NCBI RefSeq assembly: GCF_900176145.1
Contig: NZ_FWWY01000001.1
Span: forward strand, 1 to 64,000
Length of the DNA stretch: 64,000 bases
From: Sulfobacillus thermosulfidooxidans DSM 9293
GTDB taxonomy: Bacteria > Bacillota > Sulfobacillia > Sulfobacillales > Sulfobacillaceae
Direction: 5' to 3'
Within the stretch, counting starts at the first letter, position 1, and each line of letters opens with the position of its first letter. Below the pieces are notes generated by a model. That model was not told where the DNA came from. It ran no database searches and saw only the letters and a program-made list of their open reading frames with translations. Of this stretch, positions 53,154 through 61,240 are shown in pieces. The translations under genes and the position numbers were made by a program.

Positions 53154-54464
53154 TCACCGCTCAGGTTGCAATACGTGTTCTGTATTGGGCGTTCTGGTGT
53201 TCTCGGTGGTGCCATCAAGATGAAACAGTTCGCGCACGGCTTCGATATATTCTTCCTTATCTTTGTCTGTTGCCCAAGCGCGCATTCCGACCATAGCATC
53301 ATTAAGAAACTTATTTAAAATTAATCGAGTTGTCTCGGCAACCACTTGTTTATCGGCATCCGACAAATGCGATAACCGGTTGAGGGCTTTATTCAACTCG
53401 TTAATGCGGATAGATTCAGCTTTCTCGCGAAGTTGCCGGATAACTGGTCCAACTTCCGAGGCCGCAATATCACTCGCCAATGTCTCAATTTCTTCTTGAA
53501 TAATTTTTTCGACTTTCACAGCCTCTTTTTGCCGCTGATGCAAATTGGCCTCAACGACGGCATTTACGTCATCAATATCGTACAAAAAGATTCCACTCCC
53601 CAGACGAACAATATCCGGATCTAAGTTTCGTGGCACCGACAAATCAAACAAAAACCGTAAACGTTCACCCTTACCTTTTATAGCCTCTTTCATCATCTGT
53701 TTCGTGACCAAAAAGTTTGAGGCGTGCGTGGACGAGACAATAATGTCAGCACTCGGCAACACCGTCATCAATTGATTTAGCGGCACATAAGAGCCATGAA
53801 TTTCCTCTGCCAGGAGTTGACCCCGGTCAGGCGTTCGATTGACAATGGTTATATTGCCCACTTTTGCCGAAGACAAATGGCGCGCCACAAGTGTTCCCAT
53901 TTCTCCAGCACCAATTACCACCGCGTGGGTTCTCGACAAGTCTCCAAACACTTTACGGCCTAATTCGACCACCGCATGCCCCATTGATAACGCATTGTGA
54001 CTGATAGCGGTTTCCGCATGCGCTCTTTTCCCGACGGTTAATGCAGCACGGAACAAACGATGCAGAGAACCGGTCACCCCATATTTCTGAGATAATTCAT
54101 ATGCCTCTTTGACTTGGCCGAGGATTTGCGTTTCCCCCAGCACCATGGAATCTAAGCCGGCTGCAACGCGAAACAAATGATCGAATACTTTGGTGTCTGC
54201 ATACCAAAACAGCGCATCAGAAAACTCTCTACGTTCAACCCCAGCGATATGTCCCCACCAGTCAACAATAGCCGAGTAAGAAACATTACCTGCAACATAC
54301 ATTTCCGTGCGGTTACACGTAGACAGAATTACAATGCCCTGTTGTCCAACCAATTCATGAACTCGGTTATATGCTTCAACAATTTGGTCGGGCGTCAATC
54401 CGACTTGCGCGCGAATTTTTAACGGCGCCGTTTTATGATTTATTCCGACAACCTGAATCAGCAC
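53154..54464 (-). CDS. hemA: HemA, glutamyl-tRNA reductase
   Basis: HemA reduces glutamyl-tRNA to glutamate-1-semialdehyde, the first step of C5 haem synthesis. The 436-residue enzyme has VGINHKTAPLKIR, STCNRTEMYV with the catalytic Cys, the NADPH-binding GAGEMGTLVARHL, and the C-terminal dimerisation helix (AESIRINELNKALNRLSHL). It is the first gene of hemAXCDB; hemL is not in the window. Confidence 0.97.
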   Translation of the reverse strand: MLIQVVGINHKTAPLKIRAQVGLTPDQIVEAYNRVHELVGQQGIVILSTCNRTEMYVAGNVSYSAIVDWWGHIAGVERREFSDALFWYADTKVFDHLFRVAAGLDSMVLGETQILGQVKEAYELSQKYGVTGSLHRLFRAALTVGKRAHAETAISHNALSMGHAVVELGRKVFGDLSRTHAVVIGAGEMGTLVARHLSSAKVGNITIVNRTPDRGQLLAEEIHGSYVPLNQLMTVLPSADIIVSSTHASNFLVTKQMMKEAIKGKGERLRFLFDLSVPRNLDPDIVRLGSGIFLYDIDDVNAVVEANLHQRQKEAVKVEKIIQEEIETLASDIAASEVGPVIRQLREKAESIRINELNKALNRLSHLSDADKQVVAETTRLILNKFLNDAMVGMRAWATDKDKEEYIEAVRELFHLDGTTENTRTPNTEHVLQPER

Positions 54465-54663
54465 AATAAGCCACCTCTTATCTAGGGTGACCGCTTCACG
54501 TCCTCGTTATGTGTCAGTCACTCTACGCCTATAATAACATGGGAATGCAAAAAAGATCTCTCCTTGTTTTGGATTTTTTATAAAAGTTTAATCTATCAGC
54601 ACTCGCTAGAAGTATAAAATTTAACTTTTTATCACCTTTGTTAAATCCCGTGGAGTTGATGAC
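54465..54663. other. Leader region of the hem operon
   Basis: No gene is seen. The 200 bp are AT-rich in the half near the XRE gene, with TATACT, TTATAA and TTATTAT-like boxes on the minus strand but no clear -35/-10 pair. The hemA promoter should be here. Confidence 0.4.
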
Positions 54664-54873
54664 CTATTTTTCTATAGTGAAAACTTCTTCCATGCTTAAA
54701 CCTAACAACAATGTTCCTGCAATAAATTTTGCCCCCGGTCTTCTCTTACCGCCCAAAACACGATTGACGTACGAATAGGCGAGATCCATGTGCTCTGCCA
54801 AATCTCGTTCAGACCAACCGCGTTGTTCCATAAAACGCCGCAACGCTGCAACGTTAACTACCAGAGTGGCCAA
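54664..54873 (-). CDS. Small XRE-type helix-turn-helix protein
   Basis: This 69-residue protein is essentially one HTH domain: LRRFMEQRGWSERDLAEHM, SYVNRVLGGKRRPG, and a final LLLGLSMEEVFTIE, a Cro/C1-type fold with no extra domain. It is divergent from a second XRE gene; the 158 bp between them carry a palindrome and a direct repeat. It may regulate its neighbour, itself, or the hem operon 200 bp away. Confidence 0.85.
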   Translation of the reverse strand: MATLVVNVAALRRFMEQRGWSERDLAEHMDLAYSYVNRVLGGKRRPGAKFIAGTLLLGLSMEEVFTIEK

Positions 54874-54893
54874 AAAAATCCCTCATTATCTTT

Positions 54894-54932
54894 TTGGCAA
54901 AATCATAGCGTAATTTTTCCATTTTGGCAATT
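54894..54932. promoter_or_regulatory. Direct repeat TTTTGGCAA, 30 bp apart, upstream of the small XRE gene
   Basis: TTTTGGCAA occurs at 54894-54902 and again at 54924-54932. The 30 bp offset is close to three helical turns. It shares the GGCAA core with the nearby palindrome, so it may be bound by one of the two XRE proteins. Confidence 0.45.
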
Positions 54933-54963
54933 TGTATCCTCCTGGGATTCTCTCGAAACGAAT

Positions 54964-54979
54964 GTTGCCTATAGGCAAC
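54964..54979. promoter_or_regulatory. 16 bp perfect palindrome between the two XRE genes
   Basis: GTTGCCTATAGGCAAC is self-complementary. Outer CGAAT and ATTCG segments extend the symmetry with one inserted base. It lies 53 bp before the right-hand XRE gene, a typical operator position. Confidence 0.7.
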
Positions 54980-55031
54980 AGATTCGATAGGATTAGACAA
55001 AGGGTCACATCATCATAGGAGGCGGACAGCA

Positions 55032-55394
55032 TTGCAATTCGGTAAATTTCTCCGTGAACAACGGCAAGCGAAACATCTGTCTTTAGTCGCTTTAGCCGAA
55101 CGGACCGCAACCAGTTCTTCCTACTTATCTCGTATTGAGCGTGGACTACGCAATCCGCCCAGTCCCGCTGTTTTGCGACGTTTAGCGCAAGCACTCGATA
55201 TTCCCTATGAACAACTTATGGAACGAGCTGGCTATCTCAATACGGCTTTACATGAAGAACCGGTCTTTTATGGTGGCATTAATCATCAGCAATGGCAAGA
55301 AGCCGTTTCGACGTTATCTGATGAAGATTGGACCGACGTCTGGGCGCTCATTCAAAATAAAGTGGCCCGTCGTAAACAGGGCCACTCCTCATAA
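55032..55394 (+). CDS. XRE-family transcriptional regulator
   Basis: This 120-residue protein has an N-terminal HTH (LREQRQAKHLSLVALAERTATSSSYLSRIERGLRNP, in part) followed by LAQALDIPYEQLMERAGYL and a short acidic C-terminal tail that might sense or dimerise. This layout resembles Bacillus SinR/SlrR-type proteins. The start is TTG, 9 bases after AGGAGG. It is convergent to sucD. The target is unknown; the palindrome just upstream is the obvious candidate. Confidence 0.9.
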   Translation: MQFGKFLREQRQAKHLSLVALAERTATSSSYLSRIERGLRNPPSPAVLRRLAQALDIPYEQLMERAGYLNTALHEEPVFYGGINHQQWQEAVSTLSDEDWTDVWALIQNKVARRKQGHSS

Positions 55395-55422
55395 CAGACA
55401 ATCCCCAATAATTTGGTCGCAA

Positions 55423-56292
55423 TCATCCTAAGACAGAGCGAACCGCTTCTGCCACCTGCCAGGGCATCGTAACCACTTCAGCCCCATGGGCTTTCAAAGC
55501 CTTTTCCTTACTTGCTAGAGTACCTTTGCCGCGTTCAATAATCGCACCGGCATGCCCCATTCGTTTGCCCGCCGGAGCTGCTCGTCCTGCCAAATACACC
55601 ACAACGGGCTTCCCTAATGTGCTCAAATATTCTGCTGCCTCTTCTTCTGCACTACCTCCAATTTCGCCAACCATCACGACGCAACGGGTATCGGGATCTT
55701 GCCGAAATTGTTCCAATACGGTAATAAACGTTTGTCCGACCACCGGATCTCCACCCATTCCGACCACAGTGGTTTGCCCAAGATTATGTTGAGACAAACT
55801 AAAAGCAATTTCATAACTTAATGTGCCAGACCGGGCAACGACCCCAACAGGACCAGGGGTATAAATATGATTTGGCATAATACCCATTTTGGTATGTTCA
55901 CTCGGCGAAATAATGCCAAAAGTATTCGGGCCAATAATGGTCGCCCCCACAGTCTTAGCCCGGTTGACAATATCAATAGAATCTTGAACTGGAATGTGTT
56001 CCGGGATCATAACGATTAAGCGGATCCCGTTTTCCATAGCCTCAAAAGCCGCATCCTTGGCAAATGGGGCCGGAACAAAAACAATCGAAGCTGTTGCCCT
56101 CGTGTTTTCAACTGCTTCTCTCACCGTATCATATACCGGTACTCCTTCGACATCTTGTCCGCCTTTTGTCGGTGAGACACCACCGACAACGGGGGTTCCA
56201 TACGCCAACATTTGCCGGGTGTGAAACCGTCCTTGATTACCTGTAATCCCCTGAACAATCACCCGGTCATTATGGGTTAATAAAATAGCCAT
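55423..56292 (-). CDS. sucD: Succinyl-CoA ligase alpha subunit
   Basis: This 289-residue subunit binds CoA and carries the phospho-His (GKRMGHAGAII). It also has VQGITGNQGRFHTRQM, GVSPTKGGQ and the ATP-grasp partner segment MVGEIGGSAEEEAAEYL. With SucC it interconverts succinyl-CoA and succinate with GTP or ATP formation. It directly follows sucC with no gap. Confidence 0.97.
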   Translation of the reverse strand: MAILLTHNDRVIVQGITGNQGRFHTRQMLAYGTPVVGGVSPTKGGQDVEGVPVYDTVREAVENTRATASIVFVPAPFAKDAAFEAMENGIRLIVMIPEHIPVQDSIDIVNRAKTVGATIIGPNTFGIISPSEHTKMGIMPNHIYTPGPVGVVARSGTLSYEIAFSLSQHNLGQTTVVGMGGDPVVGQTFITVLEQFRQDPDTRCVVMVGEIGGSAEEEAAEYLSTLGKPVVVYLAGRAAPAGKRMGHAGAIIERGKGTLASKEKALKAHGAEVVTMPWQVAEAVRSVLG

Positions 56293-57405
56293 TTAAACGG
56301 CCTCCTTTGCCAGGCGAACGGCTTGTTCCGCTGCTTCTGCCATGTCAGAATAGGCCTGGATTCCTGCTTCATTTAGCAAAGCCACACCTTCTTTTTCGTT
56401 GGTTCCCACCAACCTGACGACCAATGGTACAGGAATGCCTACTGTACTTTTGACTTGTAAAATTGCCTTCGCCACATCATCGCAGCGTGTAATTCCACCA
56501 AATATGTTGACCAGAATAGCTTTAGGCTTCATAGATACGAGAACACCTAGGGCTTTAGCTGTCGGTTCTACCGAAGCTCCGCCGCCGGCATCCAGAAAGT
56601 TAGCTGGTCGTCCGCCAAAATATTGAATGGCATCCAACGTCGCCATAGCCATCCCAGCACCATTAGCCATAACTGCAATATCCCCATCCAGCTCGACATA
56701 TGCCAACCCGATTTCATGTACTTGTTTTTCGAGAGGCGACCCTTCATCGACACGTGTCAGGTCAGGATGACGATACAGCGCGCTATCGTCAATATTTAAC
56801 CGCGCGTCGGCGGCAATTAAATGCCCATGGACCACAGCCAAGGGATTGATCTCGACCAATTCGGCATCTTCTTCTCGATAAATTTGGTATAATTTCACAA
56901 CCAAATCCGCAAATTCTTTAAATAACACATCTTTCAATCCTAAAGCTTCAGCCATTTCCCGTCCAAAATATGGAAGCACTCCGACAGCCGGATCCACATA
57001 TCGCTTAACGATTTGGTCGTCCGGCACCTCTTCAATTTCTACGCCCCCCGCAGCAGAGGCCATAACCAGGGGGCATTTAGCATTACGGTCTGTGGTCACG
57101 GAGATATATAATTCTTTTTCAATCGGCAATTTTTGTTCGGCATATAATTTTTCTACGCGATACCCTTTTAATACCATTCCCAGCATATTCTTGGCGATTT
57201 CAGCGCCTTGTTCCGGAGTTTCGGCAAAGCGAATTCCGCCTGCTTTGCCGCGTCCTCCGACCAAAACTTGAGCTTTGAGTGCTACTGGGCCCAAATCCCT
57301 AACCGCACTGGCCGCACCTTCGGGAGAATCGACCAACCGCCCCGGTGCAATGGGAATGCCGTGTTCAGCTAAAATCCCCTTGGCCATATATTCGTATTGC
57401 TTCAT
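56293..57405 (-). CDS. sucC: Succinyl-CoA ligase beta subunit
   Basis: This 370-residue ATP-grasp subunit starts MKQYEYMAKGIL and has KAQVLVGGRGKAGGI, AELVEINPLAVV and NIFGGITRCDDVAKAIL. The ATG at 57405 overlaps the malic enzyme stop (ATGA); a longer frame begins upstream but is not supported by homologues. It is the fourth gene of icd-mdh-malic enzyme-sucCD. Confidence 0.97.
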   Translation of the reverse strand: MKQYEYMAKGILAEHGIPIAPGRLVDSPEGAASAVRDLGPVALKAQVLVGGRGKAGGIRFAETPEQGAEIAKNMLGMVLKGYRVEKLYAEQKLPIEKELYISVTTDRNAKCPLVMASAAGGVEIEEVPDDQIVKRYVDPAVGVLPYFGREMAEALGLKDVLFKEFADLVVKLYQIYREEDAELVEINPLAVVHGHLIAADARLNIDDSALYRHPDLTRVDEGSPLEKQVHEIGLAYVELDGDIAVMANGAGMAMATLDAIQYFGGRPANFLDAGGGASVEPTAKALGVLVSMKPKAILVNIFGGITRCDDVAKAILQVKSTVGIPVPLVVRLVGTNEKEGVALLNEAGIQAYSDMAEAAEQAVRLAKEAV

Positions 57406-58676
57406 CGTCGTTCGTCTCCTTCCAGGATTTTGTCCTCTTGTCCTAGAACCTGACTCACCAACTCCCGACAGTGCTTTTCCACCCAATTGGGGTCAACATC
57501 TGTGGATTGCGCCACACCCGTATTAAGAGCTGCCTGTGCAACAGCTTTGGCAACGGCAGGAGCGACGCGTCGGTCCATTGCCTGCGGAATAATGTAATCA
57601 TCGCGCAATTCATCATCCCTGACTAAATTGGCTAAGGCCACGGAAGCAGCGACGCGCATGGCTTCATTAATATCCCGTGCCCTGACATCAAGAGCCCCAC
57701 GGAATATTCCTGGAAAGCCTAAAACATTATTAATCTGATTAGGAAAATCGCTACGACCGGTTCCCACAACCCGGGCTCCTGCCTCAAGCGCCAAGACCGG
57801 CCAGATTTCGGGAACGGGATTGGCCAGGGCAAACACAATGGCATCGGACTTCATCTTCCGAACCATGTCTAATGTTAGCGCCCCAGCAACGGATACGCCG
57901 ATAAATACATCCGCGTCTTCTAAAGCTTCTGCAAGCCCTCCCATTCTCCGTTCGAGATTGGTGATTTGCGCTATCTCTTCCTTATATGGATTACTGTTTC
58001 CCGGTCTGCCGTCGTAAATTAAGCCTTGACGATCAACTAATGACACATCACGAGCGCCTAGAGCTAGAAGGTGCTTGGCCGTAGCAATCGCCGCCGCTCC
58101 TGCACCATTAAACACGATGCGTACGTCGCTCAAAGCTTTACCCACATATTTCAGGGCATTGATTACCGCGGCCCCTACTACGACCGCGGTCCCGTGCTGA
58201 TCATCGTTGAAAACGGGGATGGATAAGACATCCTTCAGTTTTTGTTCAATTTCAAATGCTCGGGGAGCCGAAACATCCTCCAAATTCACGCCGCCAAAAC
58301 TGGGTTGTAATAATCGAACGGTCTCAACAATTTTGTCCGGATCTTTGGTGTCTAAACAAATGGGAACGGCATCCACGCCGCCAAACATTTTGAACAAAAT
58401 CGATTTACCTTCCATTACCGGAAGACCCGCCATGGGTCCGATGTCGCCGAGTCCCAGCACAGCCGTGCCATCGGTAACGATTGCTACCATATTGGCACGA
58501 TTTGTATAGACATCTACCAATCCCGGATTTTGCTGAATGGCTCGACAGGGCTCTGCCACCCCGGGGGTATAGGCCAGTGACAAATCTTCTTGAGTTTTCA
58601 CTGGAACCTTACTCATCACTTGAATCTTGCCCTGATGTTCTTGATGATACTGTAATGCCCGATCTCGGCTATGCAT
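57402..58676 (-). CDS. NAD(P)-dependent malic enzyme
   Basis: This 424-residue enzyme decarboxylates malate to pyruvate. It has the SLAYTPGVAEPCRAI start, metal-binding residues in FNDDQHGTAVVVGAAV, the Rossmann motif FNGAGAAAIATAKHLL (about residue 190), and ALANPVPEI. It fits the shorter bacterial MaeB/YtsJ class without a phosphotransacetylase tail. Cofactor preference is not clear. It sits between mdh and sucC, linking the TCA cycle to pyruvate. Confidence 0.95.
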   Translation of the reverse strand: MHSRDRALQYHQEHQGKIQVMSKVPVKTQEDLSLAYTPGVAEPCRAIQQNPGLVDVYTNRANMVAIVTDGTAVLGLGDIGPMAGLPVMEGKSILFKMFGGVDAVPICLDTKDPDKIVETVRLLQPSFGGVNLEDVSAPRAFEIEQKLKDVLSIPVFNDDQHGTAVVVGAAVINALKYVGKALSDVRIVFNGAGAAAIATAKHLLALGARDVSLVDRQGLIYDGRPGNSNPYKEEIAQITNLERRMGGLAEALEDADVFIGVSVAGALTLDMVRKMKSDAIVFALANPVPEIWPVLALEAGARVVGTGRSDFPNQINNVLGFPGIFRGALDVRARDINEAMRVAASVALANLVRDDELRDDYIIPQAMDRRVAPAVAKAVAQAALNTGVAQSTDVDPNWVEKHCRELVSQVLGQEDKILEGDERR

Positions 58677-58695
58677 GGGGTCCTCCTCGTATCCG

Positions 58696-59631
58696 TTAGT
58701 AATTTAACATCGATAACGGTTTTCTTACGGCCGCCACCGATTTGGCAAACGCTGCCCGTTCTTCGTCAGTAAATTCCACCTCTAACACTTTCTCAATGCC
58801 ATTGCCTCCGACAATGGCGGGAACTCCCACGAAAATATCATGTTCGCCATATTCTCCATCAAGATAACTGATGACTGGTATCACCCGGCGTTCATCTTTC
58901 AAAATCGCTTCAACCATTTCTGCCAAGGATGAAGCGGGTGCATAAAACGCGGATATCTTCATCAGATTAAGAACCTCGCCCCCTCCAGTGCGGGTGCGTT
59001 GGACAATTTGGTTGAGAGTCTCTTGCGGCAATAATTTTTCGACGGGGATTCCGCCGACTGAAGAATAGCGCACTAAAGGCACCATGTCATCGCCGTGACC
59101 TCCCATCACAAAGGCGGTCACATCTTTTGGCGAGACCTGTAGGGCGTCCGCTAAAAAGGCTCTAAACCGTGCTGAATCAAGCACACCGGCCTGCCCAATC
59201 ACACGGTGATAAGGAAAGCCGCTAGCTTTTTGGGCCACATACGCCATAACATCGGCCGGATTGCTCAAGATAACCAAAATCGCATTCGGAGAAAGTTGCG
59301 AGGCTTGTGCCACCACTTGGTGTACAATCTCGGCATTAACTTTCAGTAAATCGTCCCGACTCATTCCTGGTTTGCGTGGCATTCCCGCGGTGACCACAAT
59401 AATGTCGGAGTCCCGAGTCAACTCATAATCCGTGGTCCCCACAACCTTCAAACTAAAACGTTCAATAGGACCCGCTTCCCAAATATCTAGCGCCTTACCC
59501 TCAGGAATTCCTGGGGCGACATCCACTAACACAATGTCTCCAAGTTCTTTAAGGGCCATCACGTGAGCCGTCGTGGCTCCTGTGGCTCCTGCCCCAATAA
59601 TGGTGATCTTATTCCGTTTAAACATCATCAT
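58696..59631 (-). CDS. mdh: Malate dehydrogenase (LDH-like type)
   Basis: This 311-residue enzyme has the NAD-binding GAGATGATTAHVMAL loop (residues 13-27), the substrate motif VVTAGMPRKPGMSRDDLL, ILSNPADVMAY, and the active-site His in VMGGHGDDMVPL. The MPRKPGMSR pattern identifies malate rather than lactate specificity. It follows icd by 20 bp. Confidence 0.97.
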   Translation of the reverse strand: MMMFKRNKITIIGAGATGATTAHVMALKELGDIVLVDVAPGIPEGKALDIWEAGPIERFSLKVVGTTDYELTRDSDIIVVTAGMPRKPGMSRDDLLKVNAEIVHQVVAQASQLSPNAILVILSNPADVMAYVAQKASGFPYHRVIGQAGVLDSARFRAFLADALQVSPKDVTAFVMGGHGDDMVPLVRYSSVGGIPVEKLLPQETLNQIVQRTRTGGGEVLNLMKISAFYAPASSLAEMVEAILKDERRVIPVISYLDGEYGEHDIFVGVPAIVGGNGIEKVLEVEFTDEERAAFAKSVAAVRKPLSMLNY

Positions 59632-59651
59632 TCACCCCTTAATCAAATGGA

Positions 59652-60869
59652 TTACCGTAAGCGACTGATAATGGCGTCAGCAAATTCAGACGTCTTAACT
59701 TCTTTAGCGCCTGGGAGTTGGCGTGCCAAGTCATAAGTAACGGTTTTGGCCTGAATTGTATCTTCCAAAGCCTTGATAATATTATCCGCGGCTTCATTCC
59801 ATCCCAAATGCTCCAGCATCATCACTGCGGATAGAATCAAGGAACTGGGATTGACTTTGTCGAGATTAGCGTATTTGGGCGCTGTACCATGCGTGGCTTC
59901 AAAGATGGCAATCTCATTGGACATGTTATTGCCCGGAGCCATGCCCACGCCTCCGACTTGTGCGGCTAATGCATCGGACAAATAGTCTCCATTCAAATTT
60001 GGCGTGGCAATCACGTCAAATTCCTTGGGCCGCAACAGCACTTGTTGGAAGGTGATATCGGCAATGCGGTCCTTTAATACAATGACCCCCTCAGGTTGAT
60101 GTCCCTCATATTTCTCATATAAGACGCTTTCCGTTATCACCTGCTCGGGAAATTCGCGTTCGGCTAACTGATAACCATAATCCCGAAATGCACCTTCCGT
60201 AAACTTCATGATATTCCCTTTATGCATCATGGTGACAGATCGCCGGTGGTGGCTAATGGCATATTGAATGGCGCTGCGAATCAACCGTTCACTCCCCACC
60301 CGGGTGATGGGTTTGATGCCAATTCCTGCTGTCAAGTCGATATGTTTACCAGTTTCTTGATTGATAAATTCAATAATTTTCTTTGCTTCAGGAGAATTTG
60401 CAGGCCATTCAATACCGGCATAAACATCTTCGGTATTTTCCCGGAAAATAACCATATCAACAAATTCCGGATGGATCATCGGGGAGGGAACGCCAGGAAT
60501 GTAGCGTACCGGTCGCACACATGCAAATAAGTCTAATTCTTGACGTAATGTGACATTGAGGCTTCGAATTCCGCCGCCGACGGGTGTCGTCAGGGGCCCT
60601 TTGATTCCCACTTTATATTCGCGAAACATGTCCAGCGTTCGTTGAGGTAGCCATTCCCCAACTGTGTCATGAGCTTTTTCGCCAGCTAATACCTCTACCC
60701 AATGAATCTGTCGCTGTCCTTGATAACTGGCCTTTACCGCTGCGTCCACCACGCGCTTGGTCGCCCGCCAAATATCAGGACCAATGCCGTCGCCTTCAAT
60801 AAAAGGGATGATGGGATCGGAAGGCACTACAATCGTTCCGTTATGATAAACAATTTTATGACCATCCAT
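59652..60869 (-). CDS. icd: Isocitrate dehydrogenase (NADP type)
   Basis: This 405-residue enzyme decarboxylates isocitrate. It has [41 protein letters not shown] (in part), [13 protein letters not shown], and the C-terminal [17 protein letters not shown]. Length and sequence resemble Bacillus Icd. GGAGAGG precedes the ATG. It heads the five-gene operon; its promoter must lie in 60870-60990, where I could not assign boxes with confidence. Confidence 0.96.
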   Translation of the reverse strand: MDGHKIVYHNGTIVVPSDPIIPFIEGDGIGPDIWRATKRVVDAAVKASYQGQRQIHWVEVLAGEKAHDTVGEWLPQRTLDMFREYKVGIKGPLTTPVGGGIRSLNVTLRQELDLFACVRPVRYIPGVPSPMIHPEFVDMVIFRENTEDVYAGIEWPANSPEAKKIIEFINQETGKHIDLTAGIGIKPITRVGSERLIRSAIQYAISHHRRSVTMMHKGNIMKFTEGAFRDYGYQLAEREFPEQVITESVLYEKYEGHQPEGVIVLKDRIADITFQQVLLRPKEFDVIATPNLNGDYLSDALAAQVGGVGMAPGNNMSNEIAIFEATHGTAPKYANLDKVNPSSLILSAVMMLEHLGWNEAADNIIKALEDTIQAKTVTYDLARQLPGAKEVKTSEFADAIISRLR

Positions 60870-60987
60870 TATCGCTAGCCTCTCCTTCCTCCTTCAAATG
60901 CATCTCCATGATGGCACAGTTTTTATCGCCCGCTCAAGGATCGTTGATAAATTTCACAAATTAAACTTTTTTGAAATCACACAAGAC

Positions 60988-61018
60988 AAGCGCCTCTGAC
61001 CTAAAGGCGGAGGCGCTT
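60988..61018 (-). terminator. 9 bp hairpin at the end of the zinc-ribbon gene
   Basis: AAGCGCCTC (60988-60996) and GAGGCGCTT (61010-61018) are exact reverse complements with a 13-base loop that itself pairs partly. It overlaps the last codons of the small gene and separates it from icd. The T-content downstream is low. Confidence 0.65.
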
Positions 61019-61204
61019 ATGAGTATTTTTAGGTAAATGGGCCTTTGACTCCAAAGATACTGAGGGACTGCACGATTTTTGTAACGCGCACTGCCTGCAT
61101 GAACTCATCCACAATTCGGAGATAATGCTTCCACATCTCGGACAGCGTCCCACAAATCCTCGTAAAGGTAAGCCACATGCCGGGCAAGATTTGACCGTCT
61201 CCAT
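61001..61204 (-). CDS. Small Cys-rich zinc-ribbon protein downstream of feoB
   Basis: This 67-residue protein holds two CxxC pairs (CPACGLPLRG, CPRCGSII) that form a zinc or iron ribbon, and a third Cys cluster, CRQCALQKSC. It starts at ATG 61204, 9 bases after GGGGG; a TTG three codons earlier is possible. It lies 36 bp after feoB on the same strand, a place where FeoC-like or Cys-rich partners occur. I infer a role with FeoB but recognise no family. The basic tail runs into the terminator hairpin. Confidence 0.62.
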   Translation of the reverse strand: METVKSCPACGLPLRGFVGRCPRCGSIISELWMSSCRQCALQKSCSPSVSLESKAHLPKNTHKRLRL

Positions 61205-61240
61205 ATTTTTCAACCCCCGCCATAGTCTATGCCAAGAACT

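Noticed and set aside
61029-61223. Second frame overlapping the zinc-ribbon gene
   Set aside because: The other frame keeps regularly spaced CxxC pairs and a better start; this one has none.
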